Counted from the stretch's first letter, positions 45,579 through 55,187 are shown. The stretch: 64,000 nucleotides of DNA from a bacterium (GCA_030430495.1 JAUIKM010000015.1:62001-126000); one strand, 5' to 3'. Program-made: numbers and translations. The notes: generated by a model from the letters alone, not told the origin.

Positions 45579-46562
45579 ATGAGTTTTGATTCGCGCTACA
45601 GCGAATACGTCAGGATTGTCGAATCCACGCTGGCTGACTTCCTGGCGCACAGCCCGGCGGAGCATCTGCTTGAACCGGTTCGCTATGCGCTCACGAGCGG
45701 CGGCAAACGCATCCGCCCCGTGCTCGTGATGTTGTGCTGCGGCGCGGCAGGCGGCAATCCCGTGGATGCGCGCTGGGCGGCAATAACCGTCGAAATGTTG
45801 CACAATTTCACCCTTGTGCACGACGACATCATGGACAAAGCCGACAAACGCCGCGGACGCGACTCCGTACATGTGAAGTGGAACGAGGACACGGCGATAC
45901 TGGCCGGAGATGCGATCATTCCACTGGCCTGCCTGGCCATGCTCAAAACCGAATCACATTCACGGCTGGATGAAATGCTTGCCGCCGTCAGCAATGGGAT
46001 CATCGAAGTCTGTGAAGGCCAGGCGCTCGATCTCAAATTCGAGCGAAGCAAGAACGTGTCGATTCCCGAATACACGCGCATGATCGAGCTCAAAACTGCA
46101 CGCATGCTCGTTATGGGAGCGCGCCTGGGCGCTCTTGCGGCGGACGCGGACACGCGCACGATGGACCTGCTGTGCGACTTTGCCTCCAAAGTCGGGATCG
46201 CCTTTCAGATTCAGGATGATATTCTGGACATTGCGGCGGAAAGCACTGTGACGGGCAAGCGGCGCGGCGGCGATGTAATCGAAGGTAAAAAGACCTTTCT
46301 GGTGCTCCGAGCGCTGGAAAACGTCCATGGCGAAGCGGACCGCGCGTTGCTGCAGCGTTTCATCGATCAGCACGGTCTGCCGGCGGAGGAAGTGGACGCC
46401 ATGTACGACCTGTTCGTTCGAACCGGCGCACTGCGCGACGCCGAGCAAGCCGTTGCGGCGCTGACCGACGAAGCGCGGCGCGACCTGGAAGATCTGCCGC
46501 CATCCGAATATGTTGATTTGTTGCGCGCCTACGCCGCAATGCTGCTCAATCGCGAATTTTGA
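45579..46562 (+). CDS. Polyprenyl diphosphate synthase (trans)
   Basis: The 327-residue prenyltransferase has the first Asp-rich motif in LVHDDIMDKADKRRGR and the second in QIQDDILD, plus SGGKRIRPVLVML near the N-terminus. It elongates allylic diphosphates with IPP for quinones, sugar carriers or similar. The product length cannot be set by eye; the residue pattern before the first motif (HNFTLV) allows geranylgeranyl or longer. The ATG at 45579 is chosen; the frame is open further back but overlaps fni. It lies 46 bases after fni. Confidence 0.9.
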   Translation: MSFDSRYSEYVRIVESTLADFLAHSPAEHLLEPVRYALTSGGKRIRPVLVMLCCGAAGGNPVDARWAAITVEMLHNFTLVHDDIMDKADKRRGRDSVHVKWNEDTAILAGDAIIPLACLAMLKTESHSRLDEMLAAVSNGIIEVCEGQALDLKFERSKNVSIPEYTRMIELKTARMLVMGARLGALAADADTRTMDLLCDFASKVGIAFQIQDDILDIAAESTVTGKRRGGDVIEGKKTFLVLRALENVHGEADRALLQRFIDQHGLPAEEVDAMYDLFVRTGALRDAEQAVAALTDEARRDLEDLPPSEYVDLLRAYAAMLLNREF

Positions 46563-46583
46563 CTTTGGCGAGAAACTACCGCT

Positions 46584-46853
46584 ATGTGTGAAAGAGAATT
46601 GACTGTTCAGAATCGGGCCGGACTGCACACGCGACCCGCGGCACATCTGGTGAAACTTGCTTCCAGATTCCGCTCTGAGATTTTCCTCGTAAAAGAAGGC
46701 GCAGCTATAAACGCGAAAAGCATCATCGGCGTCATGACGCTGGCGGCGGAACAGGGAGCGCAGTTGCTGCTGCGCGCCGAGGGCGATGATGAGCGCGAGG
46801 CCGCCGACGCCATCGTCGAGTTTTTTGACGCGCGATTCGGCGAAGAAAGTTAA
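46584..46853 (+). CDS. ptsH: Phosphocarrier protein HPr
   Basis: HPr passes phosphate from enzyme I to EIIA proteins. The 89-residue protein has the catalytic His15 in AGLHTRPAAHLVKLA and the regulatory Ser46 in NAKSIIGVMTLAA, so control by an HPr kinase is possible, as is usual in Bacteroidota. The enzyme I gene follows after 76 bases. No EII genes were found in the window. Confidence 0.95.
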   Translation: MCERELTVQNRAGLHTRPAAHLVKLASRFRSEIFLVKEGAAINAKSIIGVMTLAAEQGAQLLLRAEGDDEREAADAIVEFFDARFGEES

Positions 46854-46929
46854 ACGCTGCTCATTGAATTTCGCCGGGCTTTCATTTATATTCCAAGAAG
46901 CTTTTTGTTCACAATCCAAGAGAACCGCT

Positions 46930-48729
46930 TTGCCGGAAGAGCCTCCGCTACTCGACTCCGATTCTGACAAGTTATCCGCCATACCGCCGGCCTGGTCAGG
47001 CAATGTTTCCACCCGCCGGCGCGAACGCCAACTTACAGGAATTCCCTCTTCACCGGGCATTGTCACCGGCACCGCCGTTATCATCGAGCGGGAGCGTTCT
47101 CTGCGCAAATCCCGCCGCCTGGAAGCCGACGAAATTCCGGACGAACTGCACCGCTTTGAAAAAGCACTGCAGAAGTGTTCGCGTGAGTTGATGGAGATTA
47201 TTGAATCCGCTCCAAAGGATTCACCTGCCATCGGCCACATCCTCGAAGCGCAGTTGATGATCCTCAACGATCGTTCCGCCATCGCCGGGATACGGCGCAA
47301 TATTGAAGACGGCATGAGCGCCGAGGGCGCAGTCAGCAAGGTCTACGACGCCCAGGAAAACAACCTGCGCATGGCGCGCGATGAAATCCTGCGCGAACGC
47401 GCGGTCGACCTCGAGAATGTTAAACAGCGCCTGCTGGCCTATCTGCGCAACAAACGCCTGAAACACGAGCTGCCCGCCAACAGCATTCTGATTGCACCAT
47501 CGCTGACTCCCAGCCAGGTCATGCTTTTCCACGAAGAAAGCATGCTCGGTTTTGTGACGGAGATGAGCGGCATCGCTTCCCACACGTCGATTATGGCGCG
47601 GTCCATCCACGTGCCTTCGGTTATCGGCATCAAACACCTGTTCAAGAATGTGCACGCCGGCGACAAAATAATTGTCGACGGATTTGCCGGTATTCTGGTC
47701 GTCAATCCGCGACCAGAGACGCTGCTGAAGTACCAGCGCCGCATCGGCGACCTGGAGACCAAACGCAAAAAACTGCTCAAGTTCGCCAAGCTGCCGACTG
47801 AGACCTCGGACGGCGCTAAAATCAAGCTCTACGCCAACGCGGATTCACTTGAAGATGTGGATGCCTCGCTGGCCTACGGCGCTCAGGGAATCGGGCTGGT
47901 GCGAACGGAAACAATGGTGTTCCGCGGCGGCGAGGGCATCCCGTCGGAATCGGAGCAGCGCAAATGGTACACACAGCTGGCGGAGCGCGCCTATCCCCTG
48001 CCGGTGACCATCAGAGCGTTTGACCTGGGCGGCGACAAGTGGATCGACGGACTGGCGCCGGAGAGCAATCCGGCGCTTGGAGTACGCGGCCTGCGCTACC
48101 TGTTGCAGCAACGCAAGGTATTTCGGGATCAGATCAAAGCGGTGCTGCGCGCTTCGACGCACCGCAACGTCCGCTTCATGCTGCCGATGGTTACGGGACT
48201 GGAGGATTTTCAACGCGCACTGGGAATCATTGAAAAATGCAAGGCTTCGCTGCGCAAGTCGGGCATCTCATTTGATCAGAAAATGCCGATCGGCGCGATG
48301 ATAGAAACACCATCGGCGGCACTGTTGGCAGACCAGCTGGCGGGCAAGGCCGACTTTCTGAGCATTGGAACCAATGACCTGACGCAGTACACGCTGGCGG
48401 CAGATCGCATCAACGTCAACGTGGCCAGTTTTTTCGATTCCTTTAACCCGGCGGTTCTGCGGCTGATCAAAATGGTGGTTGAAGCGGGACGTAAATGCGA
48501 CGTACCGGTCGGAATTTGCGGTGAGTTTGCTGCACACGCAGCGTCAACCGGCGTGCTGATAGGATTGGGCGTCACCGACCTGAGCGTGGCGCCGGAGACT
48601 TTGCTCGAAACAAAGAGGCGCATCCGCAAAACATCGGCCGCACATGCGCGCAGCATCTCGCAGGAATTGCTGCAACTGAGCGAGGGATCGGAGATTCGCA
48701 AGCGGATACGCGCCATCCGCAAGAAATAA
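46930..48729 (+). CDS. ptsI: Phosphoenolpyruvate-protein phosphotransferase (PTS enzyme I)
   Basis: Enzyme I takes phosphate from PEP and passes it to HPr. The core is intact: TGIPSSPGIVTGTAV, phospho-His218 in MSGIASHTSIMAR, the PEP-binding region GIGLVRTETMVFRG, IRAFDLGGDKW, and Cys530 in VGICGEFA. The start is uncertain; a TTG at 46930 gives 599 residues, close to the usual 570-590. A longer frame reaches back into ptsH and is not likely. As no sugar EII is seen, the system may be regulatory here. Confidence 0.9.
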   Translation: MPEEPPLLDSDSDKLSAIPPAWSGNVSTRRRERQLTGIPSSPGIVTGTAVIIERERSLRKSRRLEADEIPDELHRFEKALQKCSRELMEIIESAPKDSPAIGHILEAQLMILNDRSAIAGIRRNIEDGMSAEGAVSKVYDAQENNLRMARDEILRERAVDLENVKQRLLAYLRNKRLKHELPANSILIAPSLTPSQVMLFHEESMLGFVTEMSGIASHTSIMARSIHVPSVIGIKHLFKNVHAGDKIIVDGFAGILVVNPRPETLLKYQRRIGDLETKRKKLLKFAKLPTETSDGAKIKLYANADSLEDVDASLAYGAQGIGLVRTETMVFRGGEGIPSESEQRKWYTQLAERAYPLPVTIRAFDLGGDKWIDGLAPESNPALGVRGLRYLLQQRKVFRDQIKAVLRASTHRNVRFMLPMVTGLEDFQRALGIIEKCKASLRKSGISFDQKMPIGAMIETPSAALLADQLAGKADFLSIGTNDLTQYTLAADRINVNVASFFDSFNPAVLRLIKMVVEAGRKCDVPVGICGEFAAHAASTGVLIGLGVTDLSVAPETLLETKRRIRKTSAAHARSISQELLQLSEGSEIRKRIRAIRKK

Positions 48730-48741
48730 GCACGTGCGGAT

Positions 48742-49539
48742 TCAGGGTTTGGCAGGCCGGCGGTTCACGGTCCAGTCGTAGTCGAGAAAAGCAAGCTTCA
48801 GAGCCGAGCGATTTTGCTTTATCCAGGCCGCCGTTTGAGCATCAGCATACGACGCGATGTAGTCGATCACCTTGCTGTCGGATTCACCGAAGTCGACGCG
48901 ATACCAGTCGAAGATTCTGGACAGATAGATCGTGTTGGCCGCCCGGTCGACGCGCATACCGGCAGAACCCGCGAGATACGACCTGAGATTGCTCTTCAGC
49001 AATTCCATGACACTGCCCGCGGTGTAGGCGGTGTTCAGAAGCGGCGGGCAGCCCCGCGCCGCACACACAAGGCCGAAGTGAATCAATGCTTCCCTGAAAT
49101 GGGGGCGAATGACCTCGTTTTCGATCTGGTCGAGCGAGAGCATGCGACCTGCGACACTGAATTTCTTTTCCTTGAAAAAATCGGCTTTGTCGATTGGTTG
49201 GGACAAGGTACTGTTGTCCAGAACCTGCCGAATGGCGCAGGCGTTGTACGCATTGATCCAGAACGCCAGTTTTTCACTGCGCGGCCAGGCTTCGGGCTGC
49301 GCGGCGGCCAGCTTCGCCAGATAGTCTTCAAAGCGTGGAGTGTCAAAGCCTGGGTAGAACACCAGGCCGGCGCCGACGTTGACGCGCAGCAGAGCGTCGA
49401 AGTCGGCGTGAAAATCGTCGCCCCCGGCATGGGAACTGCGCGTGGTCGCCGTTAACAGCAGCACGAGGGAGACAAGCAGCGCACTGCGCAGGCGGAAAGG
49501 GAATCTGAGCGACATAGAATTCGAGTGTTTTTGTGGCAT
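48742..49539 (-). CDS. DUF547-family exported protein
   Basis: The 265-residue protein has a signal peptide starting at the ATG at 49515 (MSLRFPFRLRSALLVSLVLL), eight codons inside the longer form starting at 49539; neither start has a clear ribosome site. The DUF547 pattern is seen in AFWINAYNACAIRQVL, RMLSLDQIENEVIRPHF, IHFGLVCAARGCPPL and FDWYRVDFG. The family fold is cysteine-protease-like, but catalysis is unproven. Its ends meet the ptsI gene in a convergent arrangement, 12 bases apart. Confidence 0.85.
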   Translation of the reverse strand: MPQKHSNSMSLRFPFRLRSALLVSLVLLLTATTRSSHAGGDDFHADFDALLRVNVGAGLVFYPGFDTPRFEDYLAKLAAAQPEAWPRSEKLAFWINAYNACAIRQVLDNSTLSQPIDKADFFKEKKFSVAGRMLSLDQIENEVIRPHFREALIHFGLVCAARGCPPLLNTAYTAGSVMELLKSNLRSYLAGSAGMRVDRAANTIYLSRIFDWYRVDFGESDSKVIDYIASYADAQTAAWIKQNRSALKLAFLDYDWTVNRRPAKP

Positions 49540-49687
49540 GGAACGTCAAATCGAGAGACAAATCGACGGCTGCGCCGGGAAAATTTGCGATTTGCAACAA
49601 GGCCCGGCGGCCCGTGGTTCCAATCCGCATGACTAAACAGAAGATGCCAGGGGGGAATTTGCATTTGCTGTACGGGATATAAAAATC

Positions 49688-49719
49688 TTGGATGATTCCG
49701 GCAAATACTCGTATCTTTG
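49688..49719 (+). promoter_or_regulatory. Putative Bacteroidota-type promoter of tRNA-Cys/efp
   Basis: TATCTTTG at 49712-49719 matches the -7 consensus TAnnTTTG exactly, and a TTG at 49688-49690 lies 21 bases before it. The expected start is a few bases after 49719, about 40 bases before the tRNA-Cys 5' end. Confidence 0.55.
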
Positions 49720-49761
49720 CGATTCTCGTCAGCAAAATGCCTGTTGGCGAATGCAGTGTAC

Positions 49762-49832
49762 GGTGCCGTGGCCGAGTGGCTAGGCAGAGGTCTGCAAAAC
49801 CTTTTACGGGGGTTCGAATCCCTCCGGCACCT
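49762..49832 (+). tRNA. tRNA-Cys (GCA)
   Basis: A 71-nt cloverleaf reads GGTGCCG/CGGCACC in the acceptor stem, GCCGAGTGGCTAGGC in the D-arm, CTGCAAA in the anticodon loop (anticodon GCA) and GGTTCGAATCC in the T-arm. The discriminator is T (U73), typical of tRNA-Cys. CCA is not encoded. Confidence 0.96.
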
Positions 49833-49877
49833 CAAAACAGTCTACCTTAAATCTGACATACAAGATTACTTCCCGAT

Positions 49878-50441
49878 ATGGGTTCTACATCGGATCTGCG
49901 CCAGGGCGCGGTTATTGAGTTCAAAGGTGATCCCTGCGTTATTCTGGAAACTTCGCACCGCTTTATGGGACGCGGCAGCGGATTTCACCAGGTAAAAATG
50001 CGCAACCTCAAAACCGGCCGCCAATTCGAAAATAAATTTCGTTCGAGCGAAAACATAACCTTCCTGCGCCTCGAGCACCGCGAATATCAGTACCTGTACC
50101 ACGACGGCGTCGCGTTTGTGTTTATGAACAACGACACGTACGAGCAGGTGATGGTCGAAGACGCAATTGTCGGCGAATCCGCCGAGTTTTTGCGAGAGAA
50201 CGACATGGTGAAAATCGCTTTCAGCGACGATGAGATTATCTCCGTCGAACTGCCGGCGCACGTGACGCTTAAAGTGGTAGAGACCGAGCCGGGCGTACGC
50301 GGCGACACGGTTTCCAACACGACCAAACCCGCCAAACTCGAGACGGGCGCATCGGTTCAGGTGCCTCTGTTCGTCAATCAGGGCGATGTAATTCGCGTCG
50401 ACACACGCACCCGTTCGTACATCGAACGCGTCAAGAAGTGA
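49878..50441 (+). CDS. efp: Elongation factor P
   Basis: EF-P relieves ribosome stalling at polyproline motifs. The 187-residue protein has three OB/KOW domains: residues 1-65 with SSENITFLRLEHREYQYLYH following, LPAHVTLKVVETEPGVRGDT in domain III and GDVIRVDTRTRSYIERV at the end. Domain I carries the tip loop HRFMGRGSGFHQVK, with Arg32 where most EF-Ps have the modified Lys34 in a PGKG loop. The proline before the tip is replaced by M. The tRNA-Cys lies 45 bases upstream. Confidence 0.95.
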   Translation: MGSTSDLRQGAVIEFKGDPCVILETSHRFMGRGSGFHQVKMRNLKTGRQFENKFRSSENITFLRLEHREYQYLYHDGVAFVFMNNDTYEQVMVEDAIVGESAEFLRENDMVKIAFSDDEIISVELPAHVTLKVVETEPGVRGDTVSNTTKPAKLETGASVQVPLFVNQGDVIRVDTRTRSYIERVKK

Positions 50442-50456
50442 TGCGGAAAATTGTCG

Positions 50457-50496
50457 AAAGCGTGTTCGATTCCCCTGAGGCCGAACACGCTTTTTT
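50457..50496 (+). terminator. Terminator after efp
   Basis: A 9-bp perfect stem (GCGTGTTCG with CGAACACGC), extended by AAA/TTT pairs, is followed by six T. It lies 15 bases after the efp stop. Confidence 0.9.
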
Positions 50497-50614
50497 CATT
50501 GGCATTTTTGTATATTCTGAGCGATTGCGTCGCGCAGTCTGCCTGTAGTTTTCCGGCATTGTCGTTCCGGCTCTGGCCGTCACAAACAGGCACAACCGTC
50601 GAAGAAGGACGTCT

Positions 50615-51124
50615 ATGGATCTTCAATACCTCCGCCGTCTGGTGAAAATTTTTGACGACAGTTCCGTCGTCGATTTTCGCATCGAAGAGGAAGGGCTGAA
50701 ACTACGACTGTCTAAAACTCCTCTGACATCGGCGGGCGCACCGGCTCCTCCGGTCGTACATGTGCAATCAGGACCGTCCGCCCACGACGTCCTCCCGGCG
50801 CAACAGGCCTCCGCTCCACAGACGGAAACATCCGCCAAGGCGGAAGCACCCGCCCCTTCATCAGAAAGCGCCGCCGACGCCAACGTTCATATTGTCACTT
50901 CGCCTATCGTCGGCACATTTTATCGCGCTCCTTCTCCCGAGTCCGAACCCTTTGCTTCGGTCGGCGATCGCGTGGCCGAAGGCCAGACGCTTTGCATCGT
51001 GGAAGCCATGAAGCTGATGAACGAAATCGAAAGCGATGTCAGCGGCATGGTCGTCAAGGTATTGGTTGAAAACGCCCAGCCGGTGGAGTTCGGTCAGCCG
51101 CTCTTCCACGTTCAAACGAGCTGA
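50615..51124 (+). CDS. accB: Biotin carboxyl carrier protein of acetyl-CoA carboxylase
   Basis: The 169-residue carrier has a conserved N-terminus ([20 protein letters not shown]), an Ala/Pro-rich linker (about 40-85), and the biotinyl domain with [18 protein letters not shown] and Lys133 in [13 protein letters not shown] as the biotin site. AAGGACGTCT lies just before the ATG. accC follows 61 bases downstream; the pair supplies malonyl-CoA for fatty acid synthesis. Confidence 0.96.
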   Translation: MDLQYLRRLVKIFDDSSVVDFRIEEEGLKLRLSKTPLTSAGAPAPPVVHVQSGPSAHDVLPAQQASAPQTETSAKAEAPAPSSESAADANVHIVTSPIVGTFYRAPSPESEPFASVGDRVAEGQTLCIVEAMKLMNEIESDVSGMVVKVLVENAQPVEFGQPLFHVQTS

Positions 51125-51185
51125 GCCTGAACGCCTGCGGACGAGCGTTGCGTCCTCGGGAAAGCCCACGAGCTATCCAGACTTT

Positions 51186-52526
51186 ATGATTAAAAAAGTT
51201 CTCATCGCCAATCGAGGCGAAATAGCCCTGCGCATCATTCGCGCCTGCCGGGAAATGGGAATTCGCAGCGTAGCTGTGTATTCCGAAGCCGACAAGGCGT
51301 CGCTGCACGTACGTTTTGCCGATGAAGCTATCTGCATCGGCAAGGCCGCGGGCAAGGACAGCTACCTCAAGATTCCGTCGATTATTGCCGCTGCGGAAAT
51401 CAGCAATGCCGACGCCATTCATCCCGGCTACGGTTTTTTAGCTGAAAACCCGGATTTTGCAGAAATCTGCATGGACTGCGGCTACACCTTCATCGGCCCC
51501 AGCGCGGAAGCAATCTCGCGGATGGGCAACAAGTCCGTCGCCAAAGAAACGATGCGCGCGGCCAATGTTCCCGTTGTTCCGGGCAGCGACGGCGTGGTGT
51601 CCGATGAAAAAACGGCGCTCAAGGTCGCCGCGGAAACCGGCTATCCCGTGATGCTGAAAGCGGTGGCGGGCGGCGGCGGCAAGGGAATGCGCCTGGTTAA
51701 AACTGCGGAAGAATTACCGGGCGCCCTGCGCGCCGCCAGCAACGAAGCTGAGTCGGCCTTCGGCAACCCGGACATGTACATTGAAAAGTTTATCGAGAAA
51801 CCGCGTCACGTCGAGATCCAGGTTTTTGGCGACACACACGGCACGGTGGTGCACCTGAACGAACGCGAGTGTTCGATCCAGCGTCGGCACCAGAAACTCA
51901 TTGAAGAATCGCCCTCCCCCGTTGTGGATCCCGATCTGCGCAAACGCATGGGACAGGCGGCCGTAGCTGCGGCCCAAGCCGCGGATTACGTCGGCGCGGG
52001 AACCGTAGAGTTCCTGGTCGATAAACACCTCAATTTCTATTTCATGGAAATGAACACGCGTATTCAGGTGGAACACCCGGTGACGGAAGAGTCGCTGGGC
52101 ATCGATCTGATCAAGGAACAGATACGCGTGGCGGGCGGCGAGCCGCTGAGCTTTGGTGAAAGCGAACCGCAGTTTCATTCGATTGAATGCCGCATCAACG
52201 CGGAAGATCCGTTGAAGAACTGGCGGCCTTCGCCCGGCATGATCACCAGTCTGCATTTGCCTGGCGGCCGTGGCATTCGGGTCGATTCGCATATTTACCA
52301 GGGCTATTCAATTCCGCCCTATTACGACTCGATGATTGCCAAGCTGATAACGCGCGGACGCACGCGTGAAGAGGCAATCATGGTAATGCGGCGCGCCCTG
52401 GACGAGATTGTGATCGAAGGCATCCAGACGACGGTGCCTTTTCACAAAAAAATGATGGTAAACCCGGACTTTGTGGCCGGTGAGTTCGACACGAACTATC
52501 TGGATTCACACGACTGGAATGCCTGA
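51186..52526 (+). CDS. accC: Biotin carboxylase subunit of acetyl-CoA carboxylase
   Basis: The ATP-grasp enzyme carboxylates the biotin on AccB. The 446-residue protein begins [20 protein letters not shown], with [15 protein letters not shown], the glycine-rich ATP loop [11 protein letters not shown], the [13 protein letters not shown] block, and the catalytic [13 protein letters not shown]. The ATG at 51186 is used; the frame extends back through accB without sense. The carboxyltransferase genes are not in the window. Confidence 0.96.
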   Translation: MIKKVLIANRGEIALRIIRACREMGIRSVAVYSEADKASLHVRFADEAICIGKAAGKDSYLKIPSIIAAAEISNADAIHPGYGFLAENPDFAEICMDCGYTFIGPSAEAISRMGNKSVAKETMRAANVPVVPGSDGVVSDEKTALKVAAETGYPVMLKAVAGGGGKGMRLVKTAEELPGALRAASNEAESAFGNPDMYIEKFIEKPRHVEIQVFGDTHGTVVHLNERECSIQRRHQKLIEESPSPVVDPDLRKRMGQAAVAAAQAADYVGAGTVEFLVDKHLNFYFMEMNTRIQVEHPVTEESLGIDLIKEQIRVAGGEPLSFGESEPQFHSIECRINAEDPLKNWRPSPGMITSLHLPGGRGIRVDSHIYQGYSIPPYYDSMIAKLITRGRTREEAIMVMRRALDEIVIEGIQTTVPFHKKMMVNPDFVAGEFDTNYLDSHDWNA

Positions 52527-52613
52527 TTGCGGCAACCGGATGTTTAAGTCAATCCGGCAACACTGCCAGTAACTGATTGTACATCTTTTCAACGGATATA
52601 CGGAGTATTTCGA

Positions 52614-52994
52614 ATGAATTTTCCCGAGGATTTGAAGTACACCGAGGACCACGAGTGGGTTCGCGTCGAAGGTGACACCGGCATTATCGGAATTACGGAC
52701 CACGCCCAAAGCGAATTGGGCGACATTGTATACGTCGACATCGAAGATGAACTGGACGCCATCGAAAGCGGCGAAAGTTTCGGAACGATTGAGGCGGTAA
52801 AAACGGTAGCCGACCTCTACGCGCCCTGCACCGGACAGGTCATCGAGATCAACTCCAAACTGGAAGACAATCCCGAACTGATCAACAGCGATCCCTACGG
52901 CGACGGCTGGATCCTGAAGTTCAAGATCACCGATCCGTCGGAACTCGACGAACTGCTCGACGTTGGCGAGTACAAGGAACAAGTCGGTCAGTAA
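52614..52994 (+). CDS. gcvH: Glycine cleavage system H protein
   Basis: GcvH is the lipoylated shuttle of the glycine cleavage complex. The 126-residue protein reads DLKYTEDHEWVRVEGD, GITDHAQSELGDIVYVD, and the lipoyl site Lys63 in GTIEAVKTVADLY. The end LLDVGEYKEQV is typical. Other gcv genes are not in the window. It lies 87 bases after accC, so it may be part of that transcript. A terminator follows. Confidence 0.96.
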   Translation: MNFPEDLKYTEDHEWVRVEGDTGIIGITDHAQSELGDIVYVDIEDELDAIESGESFGTIEAVKTVADLYAPCTGQVIEINSKLEDNPELINSDPYGDGWILKFKITDPSELDELLDVGEYKEQVGQ

Positions 52995-53023
52995 ACATTC
53001 CGCCGATCAGAACAGCTAAATTT

Positions 53024-53050
53024 AAAGTCGCCCCACTGCGGGGCGACTTT
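53024..53050 (+). terminator. Terminator after gcvH
   Basis: An 11-bp stem (AAAGTCGCCCC with GGGGCGACTTT) closes a 5-base loop, followed by GATGTTTT. It lies 30 bases after the gcvH stop. Confidence 0.88.
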
Positions 53051-53975
53051 GATGTTTTAAACATGTACGGCATGAAGGCCTGCGATGCGTTTGCCTGTTA
53101 CCCGGGCCACACTCGAAGCTAAGAAATTGAAAGCCGGTAGAATTGGTGGATAAAAGTTAAAAAAGCGGTTCTTGACGTGAAGATCAAGGGCCCACCCAGT
53201 ACCCGCCGCCACCGCCAGTTTTTTTCACCCTTGACCCACACGTCTCCCCGGCCGTCCTCACAGCCTCAATATTTCAGAATGTTCTCAGTTGTTTTCCCAC
53301 CCGGCGCAGCGCCTTTGCAGACGGGCCGGCATGTCCCGCGGTTATCTTTGACAAGCTACACCTATAGTCAATACCTTCGCGAACTGTTTTACTGAACGTT
53401 GCTGATATCTGTTTAACCGGGACAGTTTCGGTGATGAGCGGCGCCGACTTCAACACAGAGCAGCACCGGTTTTCGCGAGGTGTTTGTCAATCCTTTCCGA
53501 CTCGTGAAAACCACCGGAACACGCCCCCGGACAACGCCGGTAGAACCTGGCAAGAACGCCGGGCATAGCCCTCGGATCGCGCTTAAACGCCTGCACACAG
53601 CGATCAGCCGGAAGTCCCCGAGATCAGTCTTAAGCCGCGAACAAGACCTCGCACACCGCAATGCTCATCTGCGTGTCGTCTGTATGCACCGGGGGTGATG
53701 TCGTGACGAGGATGTTTAACATAGCGCGTACAGTCGTTCAATCGCGCCACAAAATCGGAGCAAGCACACGCAAATCCCGTACCGCAACCAGTTCAAACAA
53801 CACAAAAGTCTCCCGTGAAATTGAAGTTTCTCACTCGTTGATAAACATGAAAAAGCGCCTGGGATACATCAGGGGCGTTGTGTTCCGACAACAGTGAAAT
53901 TCGACTGTTGATGCACATTCAGGCCAAAATGCGGAAGAGCAAAAATGAGCAGACGGATAAACTGGTGTAAAAGCC
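53051..53975. other. Gene-free stretch before the hydrolase gene
   Basis: I find no supported gene in these 925 bases. The small frames here have no ribosome site and no motif; the composition is less GC-rich than the coding regions. The promoter of the plus-strand genes is not needed here, as the hydrolase runs on the minus strand and ends at 53976. Confidence 0.5.
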
Positions 53976-54860
53976 TCAATTGCCGTGCGGGCCGGTGCGC
54001 GGCAAAGGCGATTTATCGCGCACATACATGTCCAGCCATGTGCGCATATCGCGATTGCTCTCGCGGCGGCGCCCCGCCAGAATGTGATCGGCGTTGTCGT
54101 ACACCACCAGCTTGTAGGGATGCAGGCAGCGCTGCAGCGCCAGGCCCAGATCGTAGGCGTGGGAAGGATCAATCTTGCGGTCGCCGGTGCCGTGCTGCAC
54201 CAGCAGCGGCGTCTGTTTGCACAGTTCGTCGGCCCAAAGTGCGGCAGATCTGCGCCGCGCGGCCGTGTAATAATCATCTGCTGAATCGAGGTAGGATTGC
54301 AGCAGCCGATGCAGGCGTCCCGCCGGCGGCAGGTTCGTGAAGTTTGTCGGCGCGCCGAAGGTCACGGCTGCGCGGAATTCACTGCACTCGCGCAGCATCA
54401 GCAGGGCCACCATTCCGCCGCGGCTGCCGCCGACAAGACCGACGCGATCCATGTCGACATCCGGCATAACACGCAGAATCTCCAGCAGAGCCAGACTGTC
54501 GCGCACGTCGCCCTCGCCCCACTCATCGCGTCCGTCGCTGCCGCCCGCGCCGCGATATTGACTGGCAATGGCCACATAACCCCACGATGCAAAAAGTCCC
54601 AGATACTGGGCCACGGAGGAGGGCGTCAACTCGCCGCGCCGCGTACCGCCGCGGTTGAATACAATCGCCGGTTTTGGGCCGGAATCGGCCGGAACAGCCA
54701 TATATCCGCGAATTTCAAGTCCTTCGTGACTGTAGGAAATTTCCGAGAACTCCGCCGAGCGCATGCGCTCAAACTCTTGCGGCGGCATATTGCGGGCCGC
54801 AATGGAGAGCGACGCATCGGGTAATTCGACTGGCCGGGAGGAAACAACATTGACGGACAT
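53976..54860 (-). CDS. Alpha/beta hydrolase, prolyl-oligopeptidase-like
   Basis: The 294-residue protein (ATG at 54860; a TTG 16 codons earlier is less likely) has the nucleophile motif GGSRGGM, an oxyanion-type VFNRGGTRRGELTPSS, and the acid/His region GTGDRKIDP and NADHILAG. This is the S9-type alpha/beta hydrolase arrangement with no N-terminal propeller, so a small esterase or aminopeptidase is likely. No signal peptide is seen. The substrate is unknown. Confidence 0.8.
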   Translation of the reverse strand: MSVNVVSSRPVELPDASLSIAARNMPPQEFERMRSAEFSEISYSHEGLEIRGYMAVPADSGPKPAIVFNRGGTRRGELTPSSVAQYLGLFASWGYVAIASQYRGAGGSDGRDEWGEGDVRDSLALLEILRVMPDVDMDRVGLVGGSRGGMVALLMLRECSEFRAAVTFGAPTNFTNLPPAGRLHRLLQSYLDSADDYYTAARRRSAALWADELCKQTPLLVQHGTGDRKIDPSHAYDLGLALQRCLHPYKLVVYDNADHILAGRRRESNRDMRTWLDMYVRDKSPLPRTGPHGN

Positions 54861-54978
54861 AAATCGGCGAAAAATAGATGAGGTGTCAGCGGAGTGACTA
54901 TCCAGCAACGAAGCGATTCGGCGGTGCGCCGCGGGTGCAAGAGCAATAAAGGAGACCGAAAGGCTTTAAAATGAGATA

Positions 54979-55006
54979 CCCCTTGGTGTCACCACTCACC
55001 AAGGGG
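54979..55006. other. Perfect 10-bp hairpin upstream of the prfA 3' end
   Basis: CCCCTTGGTG at 54979-54988 pairs perfectly with CACCAAGGGG at 54997-55006 around an 8-base loop. Downstream at 55039-55045 lies AAAGGAG, an ideal ribosome site with no plausible open frame after it (only ATT or TTG starts leading to 17- or 34-codon frames). The hairpin may be a terminator of prfA on the minus strand, or a small structured RNA. No T-run follows in either direction. Confidence 0.4.
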
Positions 55007-55187
55007 CACTCCCCTACTCACCTTTCACCACCACAACGAAAGGAGATCACATTTTTGTTGAACTTTCTCCGTTCGAACAGTACAAATATACGCCAGCTCT
55101 GTCCCTGACGCAAACGTTTTTTAACGATTTTTTTACATTTCACCAGATGATTTAAAAATGGCTGTTACGAAAACGGAACACAATATT

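Noticed and set aside
53413-53661. Small minus-strand frame in the gap after gcvH
   Set aside because: Cysteine- and arginine-rich translation, no start signal and no family resemblance.
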